Part shown: positions 21,840 through 32,082 of the stretch, one piece after another
Numbering within the stretch: the stretch's first letter is position 1
How the letters are laid out: every line of letters begins with the position of its first letter
The notes under the pieces: generated by a model
Seen by the model: only the letters and a program-made list of their open reading frames with translations
What the model was told of the DNA's origin: nothing
The model's database searches: none
DNA from: Setoptus koraiensis
Taxonomy: Eukaryota; Arthropoda
Assembly: GCA_048013815.1 (NCBI GenBank)
Contig: CM106586.1
Coordinates: 6,386,001 to 6,450,000 of the forward strand
Direction: 5' to 3'
Length of the DNA stretch: 64,000 nt
Made by a program: the position numbers and the translations under genes

Positions 21840-22894
21840 TTTTATCTTGGCGAAATCAGATTCCATCGATGATTTTTACACACTCGAATACCCATTGAAT
21901 AGTGTCATCACGTCAAAACCAGTTAAAATCCTTTCTAAAAAATGAAAATTGGAATTTGTTGACTTTCTCCTCGAATTCAGAGGACTTTCTCCTCAAGGCT
22001 GACCTCGGTCTGAGGTCATCCGCGCTCGTTCTAAAGAGTTACTGATTCAACGTCACTTTTTCGGCAAGTGGCCTTCGAATGTGGCTATAGTTTGTTTGCC
22101 ACATTCTGGGCTGGTGGTAAATCCATCGTCAATTTGGTTGAGTGCATCATCGGCACGAGTTCTTTTGTGAAGCCATGGAATATCCTAATACTCACAAGGT
22201 AAACCTCTTTGGGTGAACACTCAGAATACGCCCATCATAGTCTCTCTGAATTCTCCAGTGTACCCAGAACAAGAATACGCTAGTCTCGTTCCCAACTTCG
22301 GCCAAAGAAATTCTACACTTTTCTTCGTATTTTCTGAAATTAGACCCACTATTTGGATCCACAATTGTCCCTCAAGTATCTACGGATGATGCTTGGGGTG
22401 GAAAATAAATTTCAGAAAATATCAGGACTAATAATGAAAATTTTGGTTGATTGGTTGGTAATTCCTAGCGTAATAAATACAGCGAGCGAACTCGTAAAGT
22501 AGTAAATGGACGTACTTCAACAAATTTGTGGATTTTTCGGTATTAAATAATTGTCAAAATTCACACTTTATTTCAACTCTAATCACCTAATACTATATTC
22601 TCACGACGAATAGAAGCAATACGATAGAGTTATGAAAAATATTACGTCTTAACAGCGGCAACTGTTTGATTGTTATGCGGCTGTTGTGTGATTCAAATCG
22701 ATTTTATCGTGTGAATTAGTGATGACATGATTGGTTTCTCGGTTGTTCAAACACATCGCACATTAATTGAGATGGCCTCTCAACATGCATAGTGAAATCA
22801 TGCTAGTCACGACTCATCGGATATTGTAAAATAGCACCGTCTTCAAAAAATCTAAATGCTGAGATTTCTCTTTGATTTTGATCTAATAGGTCTC

Positions 22895-23190
22895 ACAAGG
22901 AAACCTTCCTAACCATGACACGCAGACCAACATGCCATAAAGTTGCTTGAACTCGGGGAGCAAGTAGAAACACTATTCATTTTCCCGGAAAATCCCGCAT
23001 TTCTGCGAGAATTGATGTTGTTGTTTTTTCTGTCCAGATCGATCTATAGAGACGATAACAAGTCCAAGAAAGTACCTCCTACCTTTCCGGGAAAATGAAT
23101 AGTGTTTCTACTTTCTCCCCAGAAACAGCCGAGTTCAACCAGCTATATGGCACGTTGATCGGCGTGTTGGGCAAAGGAAGGTTTCCTTGT
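22895..23190. mobile_element. Foldback element with about 100-base arms
   Basis: Left arm 22895-22998 and right arm 23083-23190 are inverted copies. The outer ends read ACAAGGAAACCTTCC. The inner ends share GTAGAAACACTATTCATTTT followed by CCCGGAAA without mismatch. The loop is about 85 bases. The outer word ACAAGG(A/T)AACCT recurs at 26717 and, inverted, near 26238, and a relative of the right arm lies at about 28006-28060, so this is a dispersed family. No transposase is inside. Confidence 0.7.
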
Positions 23191-23459
23191 CAGTCTTCTT
23201 TCAGAACTGCCTATGGTCCTTTGTAGCATTCAGTTATTGTTTCGATTGTTTCTTTTATTGCTTCTTTCATGTCTTCCACTGTCCTCAAATTGTCTTTGTA
23301 GGCTTTGTCATTGATAGAAAGAAATCCAATGGGGACAAGTCAGGACTGTAAGGTGGTCAAACAATTCCAGTGACATCACTTGTAAGAACTTGCAAGAGTT
23401 ACCATTCGACTAGCCCGTTATGTAACCGATTACATTATACCGGTACACGATTTGGCATT

Positions 23460-23954
23460 TCATCTATGAAGGCCAAGATTTTCTCTGACAGGCTCTTTAT
23501 CAACTGATGCAATGTTAGCGGTTGGATATGAGGTCGAGCTCTCTCTATGGATCGCCTCTTTGGTGGTGTGTTCTCTTGGCATGTCGTTGATCATAGTGAA
23601 GACCTGTAACAGCTCGTCATTGATACGTGGCTGTCCCAGTCCGATAGCGCCTAGTAATTCGATGTCCCTTCTTGTGTGGTCCATCATGTTGTTGAACTTG
23701 ATCTCGTTCAAATCCACTTTATGCTGGGTCAAGATTTTCTCTGACAGGCCGTGCTATCGAATGACGGGCAACTTAACTGGCTTATAGCGGCCAGTGGGAT
23801 GCTTAAGATGCTTTTTAAAGTGAGGGTGAACTTCTCTCTTCAACTTGGCATCCTCATCACTGAGAGAGGCGCTATCAGCACCTAAATTAGGAGTGGTGAT
23901 TTGCTCTTCAGTATTGAACAAATCACTGCCTACTTGTGCCTCGCCAGTGGTCAA
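23460..23954 (-). other. Two unidentified adjacent open frames
   Basis: Frames 23460-23732 (90 codons) and 23754-23954 (66 codons) lie back to back on the minus strand in transposon-rich sequence. A 19-base word (caagattttctctgacagg) occurs at both 23472 and 23731, bracketing the first frame. Hydrophilic, charged peptides; I do not recognise the family. Probably remnants of a mobile element. Confidence 0.3.
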
Positions 23955-24082
23955 GTTGACACTGTCAACTTGAGCTTCGCTAGAAGCAAAGTTATTATAA
24001 GATTGTTGCTCGATATCATGCGAATGTAATGAACGGACAAACGAGGGTATCTCGGGGTAGTTCTATATCTGAAAAAGTACTT

Positions 24083-24153
24083 GTACTTGCTAGGATTCGA
24101 ACCTAGACACTTGAATATACGTTTCAATGCTCTGCCAGTTAAGCTACAAGTCG
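24083..24153 (-). tRNA. tRNA-like sequence, probably a relic
   Basis: On the minus strand, 71 bases fold as a cloverleaf. The D stem is GCTT/GAGC. The anticodon stem is TTGAA/TTCAA with loop ACGTATA. A 4-base variable region follows, then a perfect T arm CTAGG-TTCGAAT-CCTAG. The acceptor stem pairs in only 5 of 7 positions, and position 33 is C instead of U, so a working tRNA is unlikely. Nominal anticodon is GTA (Tyr). A tRNA-derived SINE head is an alternative. Confidence 0.4.
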
Positions 24154-24278
24154 GTTCCTTTATCAGTGTAGACTATGTCCCTTATATGCATACCCTGTCC
24201 GTTACACGAACAAGCACCGTTATCATGACCCGCGACTTGCGTATTCTATTCTCCATTAGACTCCTAACATTCACACGA

Positions 24279-24392
24279 GTGGATGATTGTTGTGGTTAGG
24301 TTCCAACTGCATGTCAAAGGTGGCAACTAGACCTGATCGAAAATACCTAAATTTTCAATCTGAAGCTCTCCTGATGCCCGAGAAATTCACAC
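24279..24392 (+). repeat. Left member of a 114-base inverted pair
   Basis: Matches the reverse complement of 28107-28219 at about 85 percent. The most conserved parts are CTGCATGTCAAAGGT and GATCGAAAATACCTAAATTT. The pair brackets 3.9 kb that contains a hAT transposase fragment and a mariner-type MITE. The two may be the ends of one composite element or just two copies of a short repeat. Confidence 0.55.
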
Positions 24393-25419
24393 GAGTCAGT
24401 AATTAGATGATGAGGCATTTGACTGCCGATATAGGATCATAATTACAATTTTTTCCATTCTGATAATCAATTACTGTTCTGCTGAGTATTAATAGAATCG
24501 AAGGATTAGTCCGATGGATAGGGGATTTGAATCGTTTACATATGAAGTTGAATTATCCACTCGTTTATTATATCATGTATTGAACAAGCTAACTCCCATT
24601 AATAAGTGCCGGGAGTAGTGTCTCCATTTGCCGACAGATCTGAATATCGAGCACTGCTGCAAGATGCATTTCTATAACGCCATCAGACTGATGCGATTGT
24701 TGCTTCAATGAAAGAGATTCTCAAATGGCTTCCAACAGACTTCCTTCTACTGTAGAGGCCATCTCAAATCATGTGCGCTGTTACGATCCAGTAGTGAGTA
24801 GTGAGTCCGAGTCCAGTTGTTGTCGTTTGCCAGTCCTACGTTCGACTGATTTTTATTAAGAATATGCAGGGTTTATATATGGTTTGGTCGGCCATATCTT
24901 TACAATCTAATAGTTGGTTATCATATAATTTATCTAAGACAGTAGTCAAAACATAGTACTTGAGAGAGAACGTGATCAATATCCTTTCGTCTCGCCGCAG
25001 ACGGTAATATTCTCAAGTCCGCAGGAAGAACCACGAAACATTTCACCCGTGTATGGCATGAAATATATGTAATATACTTGAACCCTGTCTCAGATACTCT
25101 TGAACCAGGTGATAGACTACAACTGATAACTTGTGAGCCTCAATAGGCTCAATTGGCTTTGAATCAGCTCACAAGGTAAACCTCATTTGCTGGCGTAATG
25201 CCTTCCAACTGACTATAACTTAAATTTTCGGTTCCCACAAAACTCCACACAGAGGCCTCGAAGGGGCCTTCAAGTACAAATATGACAGTCCGGAAGTGCG
25301 GAAATTTTCACTTCCGGAGATATCGAAAAATCCATTTTTTTGGTCTCACAGATGCTTTTTGCCATATTTTTTGGTATCAAATGGTATATATTTTTGGTAT
25401 TAAATTTTCGAAAGATATA

Positions 25420-25831
25420 CAGGGTGTCCCAACTTAAACTGTGCAACTTTTTTTTGAATATTTCAAAAACTGTCCGCCAGTTGGCGCTTAAATTTTGGGG
25501 GCGTGTAGGGAAACCCAAAGGTAAATTGCTGACATGAATTTCGAACTTTAGCAAGCACTGATGCAATGCGTAGGAAGGCCAACATTCTACAGCAAAGTCT
25601 ATGGGATTCTTTTATGGGCTGGGGTCTGGTCACACAAACACTAGGCTCGGCGGGGATACTTGGAATTCGCGGAAAAATATCGAATTTCCGTAAAATAGAG
25701 ATAATTGAAAAATTCCAAAAATGGTCTTCACTGAAGAAAAGAAGTTTACAGTAGAAAGTTTGAGCGCCACCTGACGGACCGTTTTTGAAATATTCAAAAA
25801 AAAGTTGCACAGTTCAAGTTGGGACATCCTG
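25420..25831. mobile_element. Tc1/mariner-type MITE, 412 bases
   Basis: Terminal inverted repeats of about 70 bases (CAGGGTGTCCCAACTT at left; right end the inverse with a few changes) are flanked by TA at 25418-25419 and 25832-25833. A TA duplication and CAGGG-type ends are typical of Tc1/mariner. The interior has no transposase, so it is non-autonomous. Arm identity is above 90 percent by eye, suggesting a moderately recent insertion. Confidence 0.8.
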
Positions 25832-26410
25832 TACTAAAACCTCAACTAACTAAGGACAATTTGGAATAGTTACATTATTTTTTTGAACTCAATTTGGTTT
25901 CGCTAACAAACCTAACAACCGAGGAACTCGATTCGCCTGAAATGTGGTAATATCGTGATATTTCTCCAAGGTGTCGACTGTCACATTGAAGGATATGGCC
26001 TTTAGTCTTGTAAGCGTCGTCTTCAAAAAATCTAAAAGCTGTGATTTATTTTTGATTTGTGTTGAGGAAGCCTCGAATAGGCCAATCATTCAACATTTTG
26101 CCAGAAATTCTCTTACAAAAATCATGTAGAAAATTGCAAAAAGTTGGCAAGAACGTGCATTTGCGTATTCGTTCTCAGCTCGACCAGCCGAAAACAGATA
26201 GGCCATAGCCAGCCTCTTCTGACACTCCCACCTAATTAGGTTACCTTGTCAATTGTTTTGCTTTGATTCGTTTCGAGAACACAGATATATGATGTGGTGG
26301 TCATTTCTCTACAATCATACCTGATCGTGTAATCAACAAGATAATAATATTTGACTAGCCAGACCGATCAAATATTAGCACTCTGCACACTACTGATACA
26401 TTCATGATGT

Positions 26411-26870
26411 TAGCTCGAGGAGCTGAACAAAATGACTCTAGACCTAGCCCTTTCTTCCTCGTTTATCTGCAATAAATGAAATTTTTGATCGCTTGTACCC
26501 CCCCTCAATAACAGTAGATGCCCTACGACATGTAGAGATGAAAAATTCAAACATTCAAAGACATTTATTTGTCGAGTATGTGTAAGAGACAAGATTTACT
26601 AGTCGTGACTGACTGATAAACAGGAGGTTGTGCACTCCTATTTATAGCCATTTTATTTAGTATATTTACATATTTGATTTGCATAATGTTCGTGGCTATC
26701 ATGCCACATGTAAGATTTGCTAACAAGGAAACCTATTCAGCTGATAGACTCAGATTGAGTCCTCGTTAGCCTAGATCGACTGAACTCGAGGAGCTGAGCA
26801 AAATGGGTGTATAACTAGCCCCGTTTTTTCCCGACTTTTTGCAATAAATCGATATAATTTCTAAAGATTC
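26411..26870. repeat. Diverged direct repeat pair
   Basis: Sequences at about 26413-26480 and 26785-26850 share CTCGAGGAGCTGA, CAAAATG, CTAGCCC and GCAATAAAT in order. The second follows an ACAAGGAAACCT word at 26717 of the foldback family. They are likely remnants of repeated elements. Confidence 0.4.
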
Positions 26871-27837
26871 AGACCCTCTGAGATATCACTAGAGATGCTC
26901 CCGAGAGCATCAGAAAGGCATTTTAAACTGCTTCAGAAGAGTTTTATTTCAAATACTATTTGTTGATACAATTTGTCACGCGTGACTCGATCGTGCGATT
27001 TGTTCCACTCGCGTTATCAATCTATGAAAGGGTGCGGTCTATACATTATGATTCATGTTATAAGCGCTAATTAGTCCAATTCGCGTAGTGCTGTGCACTA
27101 GCTGTGTGTTATATCTTATTCGCCCTTGTGGCGTATTTGACCACACTATCTTGTAAATAGTATTATGAATCGTGTAGTCACATATGTATGAAGTTTTGTT
27201 GTGATTGTATCTTGAATGAGCTTGAAATCAAGAATGAATGAACACTAAAGAATTTGATCTTATAAAGCATTGAAAAATGAGGACAAAATGTCGATCGGTG
27301 GAAAATGAGATAAAGTAGAACGCGTGCAGTTCAGATCCGGTTGTGCACAGGTGAAGTTGCAGGGTGCGAAAATCACCGGTTCATCTTATGCTCACAGTGT
27401 TGACTGACTCATCAAACTGTATTCTTTACATCAGTAATTGTAATCATATCTATCCATCTGTGTCAGATTATGTTACATAATGTAATTGTCATTGTTGTAC
27501 TGTACTGTGCCACCACTATAAAAGGGATGGTTGCACAGTGATTAAGTTAGATCGGATAAAAGAATCATAAACTACAGATGAAGTTGGTACATTATAAAAC
27601 ACACAGAGTGGAAAAGTTCTCTGTCTCCATATTCCAGAAGGAGTGTGGTTCCATGAAATACATCCTCTTCATATCGCCTGGACAGGTTTCCCTGTAAATC
27701 GGACTTGAAGTGCTAGGATAATATGATATGAGGAATGATGATAGGTAAGGGGGATCAGTTGAATCGTCTTGATAGAGTGATCTAGTTAGAAAGAAAACAT
27801 CATCAATTATTGCAGAAATCTGGGATTTTGCTCACTG

Positions 27838-27975
27838 ATGATGAATTCAATCGAGATTTTTGGTTCTGACAACATAGTTTCAGTTGTTACAGACAATGCG
27901 TCAGTTATGGTATCAGCCAGGGCTGAAATTGCAGCGAAATATCCAAAAATAATGCCATACAGATGCTCAGTGCAA
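27838..27975 (+). mobile_element. hAT transposase fragment (DUF659 region)
   Basis: About 46 codons read NIVSVVTDNASVMVSAR then EIAAKYPKIMPYRCSVQ. This matches the VVTDNAxNMxxAR...KYPxIxxYGCxAH block of hAT transposases, which carries a catalytic Asp. Similarity stops abruptly near 27980, where a sequence related to the right arm of the 22895-23190 foldback family begins. It is a broken copy with no other transposase domains recognised. Confidence 0.7.
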
Positions 27976-28106
27976 ATGAGTGGTTTTTTCTTATTCCGCA
28001 GGAACAGCCGAGTCGAACCAGCCACACGCCATGTTGATCGGCGTGTCGTGGCTGTGAGGGTATGTTGGGAGTTGCGTTTGTTGTCTCTCTGAATTACAGG
28101 AAAAAG

Positions 28107-28219
28107 CATTTCTCGGGCCTCAGGAGAGCCTCAGATTGAAAATTTAGGTATTTTCGATCAGGTATAGTTGCTACCTTTGACATGCAGTTGAAATCTAACC
28201 TCTACAATCACCCATCTCT
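28107..28219 (-). repeat. Right member of a 114-base inverted pair
   Basis: Reverse-complement partner of 24279-24392. It lies about 130 bases to the right of the hAT fragment. Confidence 0.55.
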
Positions 28220-28551
28220 GAACACACCCTCAATATGTGTTCTTGTTCTTTTACTTGTCGTTACCCGACAACGACTATAAAAGAACCAAATCGACACCAT
28301 AGTTGATCATCACTTGCAATATGCAGCAATTATAATAAAACAAGAAAGTATAATAATAGTACATTTTAACAAGGTTTCTTCGTGGATATATTGAATAATC
28401 ACCAAGACATGTTCAAGAAATCTTGGACTGCAGCGGTACTATTAGCAAGAAAGAAGGACCTTTGTCTAGGATACTGTATTGATTGGTAGAAAGGTGAACC
28501 AAGTGACAAAGAAACGCGGATAGATGATGCTCCAGAATCATCAAGAAGAGC

Positions 28552-29025
28552 GGGGTCTGGGTCGTTTCATCAACGTACATTTCATAGAAAGTACACTTCA
28601 TCGAAGTACATTTCATATGCAGTATATTTCATAGACAGTCTGAATCATATAACGTACACTTCATAGAATAATTCACGCGCTACATATTCTTGTTGATTAT
28701 TGATATATCTTTTGGACTCTACATTGATTGAGTTTGTCGCGCGCTGGATTAATACAAGCTAGACTATCTCTACTCTCTACCAGTCATTGTTGTTTCTGAT
28801 TTGGCTCGAGTAACACAATTTTGATTCAAAAGAATAAAAAATTACCAACCAACCAACCAACCAACCAACCTAATATCGCATATCTATGAACGAAACAAAT
28901 AAAAAGGTCTATTCTATGAAGTGTACGATGATGAAACATACTTTCTATCAAATATTCGTTATATGAAATGTACGTCTATGAAGTGTACGAAAATGAAATG
29001 TACGTTGATGAAACGACCGTATCCC
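28552..29025. mobile_element. 474-base non-autonomous DNA transposon with 8-bp duplication
   Basis: Ends begin GGGG/GGG, followed by GGTCGTTTCATCAACG and iterated ACATTTCAT/ACACTTCAT words inside both termini. Flanks AGAAGAGC (28544-28551) and AGAATAGC (29026-29033) look like an 8-bp target duplication with one change. The centre holds (CCAA)6 near 28846-28870 and no coding frame. An 8-bp duplication fits hAT- or P-like superfamilies; family unassigned. Confidence 0.7.
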
Positions 29026-29160
29026 AGAATAGCGAGATACTTTGCAGCATTCTATATGATCGCAGTGTATGGGCAATTCTTTTCCAGGGCTATTGGTCAA
29101 ATGGTTGCTATTGTCTCGCACCATTGCTATGTTCAATGGACATGTTCACATTATGCAATC

Positions 29161-29247
29161 GGCGCCATCTAGACGAAATTGGCGTCATCTAGTGAAATTG
29201 GCGCGCTCCTGAGCACTTGGTGTTTCAGAGGAATGTAGATGGCGCCA
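29161..29247. promoter_or_regulatory. Cluster of three CTCF-like motifs
   Basis: GGCGCCATCTAG at 29161, GGCGTCATCTAG at 29181 (both minus-strand sense) and TAGATGGCGCC at 29236 (plus sense) lie within 87 bases. Each fits 11-12 of 14 positions of CCASYAGRKGGCRS. They have opposite orientations around 29210. The cluster sits 1.5 kb upstream of E74-like exon B, immediately after the transposon cluster. Binding is inference. Confidence 0.4.
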
Positions 29248-30790
29248 GGTGCCGGTCGACAAGCAGCCCAAGTCGGAACTGACTCACAACACAGCCTGAG
29301 CCAGCTCAGCAGCTTGTGAGTAAAATCTCAATGTATCTGAGTCTTCCTAGAGTAAGTGACTTAACATTGAAGTGGGCCAAGAGCAAGTTCATGGTCTCTC
29401 GTTGGCTTCAAAGTTATTACTGCTACGCCAGCTAACTGTACATACAGTTGGCAGTTGCATAGTTGTGCTAGGAAAGTTTACTACTAGTGGCAGCGATAGT
29501 GACACACTTGCCGCACAGCTACAGTAACGCCGACTCGCTGGCGAGACCATCAAACATGTTGTTCTCTATTGCGTAAGCTACGCATGTTGTTGCACTTATG
29601 GCAATGCTGTGGCAAGCTGGCACATGCGCGCATCAGTACAAGTTGTGCCTGCCGGCACATTGAGCTTAACACTGGCGATGGCACACAAGTTGAACACTAG
29701 TGAGGCGTAGGCGTGCAGCACAGGCAAACGTTGAGCACGTTTTGTGCTAGCGCGCCGCTCACTGCGTTAGCTTGACGTGTGGTAAGCTGGCTGGATAGTT
29801 GATGTAATCGGGCCTGTGTGTTGCGTGCGCTACAACAGCTTGCTCAGGTCTACAATGGTCTATCGTGGGCTACAATAGGATGCGCAAAAATAGTTGGCAA
29901 TAGCTTGCGTTGTGAGCTCGCTTTAGCTGTTGGTTAGCTGCTCAAGTTTAGCTGTGAGCCCCTCACATGAGTATGGCAGTGAGTAGGTTAATGGTTGTTG
30001 TTGTTGTTGTGAGTTGTACACACACACACACAGACACACAAACGGACAGACAGACCGACTGGAATAGCGGCTCTCGTCGGCGGCACAGTTTCACAGTGTC
30101 TGCCACACATTCAATGGTAACTATTGTGCGTGTGTGTGTGACCGTCAACTTGTGTGTCTCAAGTTCGCCTAGCTAGCTGCAAATAATGTGCAACGCACTG
30201 TACCACTGCCAGTGCTGCTGTATGTTACACTAAATTATGCGCCCAACTTAGCACACAAACACACATTTGGCTGTGCTGTGCCAAAACACAAGGAACGGTG
30301 CCCTTGCTATAGTCACGCTACACACTGTAGTGCGTGTGTGTGTGTGTGTGTGTGTGTGCGTGTGTGTGTGGCTCACCTAAGTTGAGTTTCCTTCCATTCT
30401 AGTTTTAGAATTTGACGAGAGAACAACATTGATATTACGTTACATATTATTCGTTGTCTTGGTCGTCGTCGTCGTCGTCAGCGCTGTCGTCGTCGAATTT
30501 CCATAGTTGCACAGTTAACACACACACACTCACACAGTTTGTTCGATTTCGAAACTATCGAACACATCGAACGCATCGAACACATCGAACGCTTCGAACG
30601 CATCGAACGCTCCGAACGCATCGAACACACCGAGCGAATCAAGAGAATCGAACGCATCGAACTTGTGCAAGTCGTTGAATTTAATTAGCCAGTCCACGAA
30701 TAGAACAGCGAAGAATTCAATTAGCAAGAGACAATCGCGAGAGGCAAGTGCCAACAAGCAACAAGAGCTTACACCGAGAGGCTCGCCCAA
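29248..30790. other. Putative promoter and leader of E74-like exon B
   Basis: Unique sequence with GTT and CA microsatellites (near 29995, 30016 and a (TG)n at 30333-30370) and a CGT/CGA tract near 30460-30495. No conserved coding frame. By position it should hold a promoter and 5' leader for exon B. Confidence 0.45.
30556..30664. repeat. 9-base tandem array ATCGAACRC, about 12 copies
   Basis: Twelve or so 9-base units alternating ATCGAACAC and ATCGAACGC with a few changes, ending 127 bases before the exon B ATG. It is probably in the 5' untranslated leader. In one frame it would read RTH repeats, but no start fits. Confidence 0.75.
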
Positions 30791-31652
30791 ATGGCCCTCA
30801 ACGAACACCAGCAACAATATCTGACTCATCAACAACAATTGACAAACAATCATCAGCTAAATCAGCTGCAACTGCAACAGCAACAGCAACAACAACCGGC
30901 AACAGCCGACAGCTCGGCCAATATTCAGGCCTACATAAGCTCACAATTGGCCGCAGCCATGTTGTCGCACTCAATGGGCCCAACATCTGCGCTTAATAGT
31001 AGTAGTAATAATACAAATCAAAATAATCATAATCTCATGTACAATGTTGTCAACAATTGCTGGCAATTTCAGCCAGCCAGCGGACATCATTTGCATCATC
31101 ATCATCATCATCCCTTGGATGATATGATGAGGACTCATGCCAATCATTCGCCTGATGATGTTAGTGATCATCATCATGAGGTGCTTGATTTAACTGTTTG
31201 CTCAAGTTCAACAACGTCTAATCAATCGTCGACATCATCATCGTCGTCGCCCATAGCCCATTCATTGTCGCCCCCATTCACAAGCCCAAGCACGTCAATG
31301 ATATCATCGTCGATGTCAATCTCATCATTATCCTCGTTGCCCTCAACAACAACCACAGCAACAGCGACACAACAGCAATTGCAACCGCATTGTTGTTCGC
31401 CATTGTTATCTCATATTCATTTACCCAATCATCATCACACCCATAGTCACCATCACCATTTAATAGATGCGCACCACATTTGCAATCACCACACACAAAT
31501 AACACAACAGCAACATTTAATTAATCACAACAATCACAATAACGATCACATAATAATTAATGCCACCATTGGCGCCAATCATTGTAATAGTAACAGTGAC
31601 AATGCCGACATTAAGCCCAGAAATCACAAAAAATCCCTCATGAAACGCTATT
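30791..31652 (+). CDS. Eip74EF: Eip74EF-like ETS factor, alternative first coding exon B
   Basis: Open from ATG 30791 for 287 codons, ending T|GTAAGT at 31653 in phase 1, which matches the acceptor of the common exon at 32083. The peptide is rich in Q, N, H and S, with a more ordinary stretch (ANIQAYISSQLAAAMLSHSM) and EVLDLTVCSSS, then a basic end (KPRNHKKSLMKRY). With the common exons it would encode about 1642 residues. It is separated from exon 2 by a 430-base intron. An alternative is that it is internal to a longer transcript, but no acceptor is needed, as the ATG context is good and the upstream region is repeat-rich. Confidence 0.75.
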
Positions 31653-32082
31653 GTAAGTTGGTGTACCGTTGTTTTTCTATGTACACACACACCTCTGATA
31701 CACTCTGATTTTCATAGTTGTTATCATGGGGAAAATGATAGTAATTCAGCCACAGTAATTCCACAGTGATCACAAATTGCATAATAGGCCGTGCACCGTG
31801 CATTTATGCTAATGTTCGCCAAAGGCCAATTTCTGTTCTCGCTTTCTTTTTTCGCTCAGCGATTTTCAATTTTCTATTATTTTCATTCATTCTCAGGCGG
31901 TTTCGCCCCGCTCCCAATCGGCCCCAATCGCCACCAATTGCACCTCGAGCCAATCTCATACAAGACTGATTCTCCTTCGATCAACTGCCCGTGCGATCGC
32001 ATTGCCCATCGATCACCGATCATAAATACTCATACATTTTTCTCATGTCTCTCTCTTTCTCTCATCGCCCATTACGTAACAG

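Noticed and set aside
24774-25066. Possible LTR-like segment beginning TGTTACGATCC
   Set aside because: No partner copy or target duplication seen.
27530-28290. Two CTATAAAAG boxes (27531, 28275) with downstream AATAAA, suggesting solo LTRs
   Set aside because: I could not define terminal TG/CA ends, target duplications or any second copy; not enough to call a retroviral fossil.
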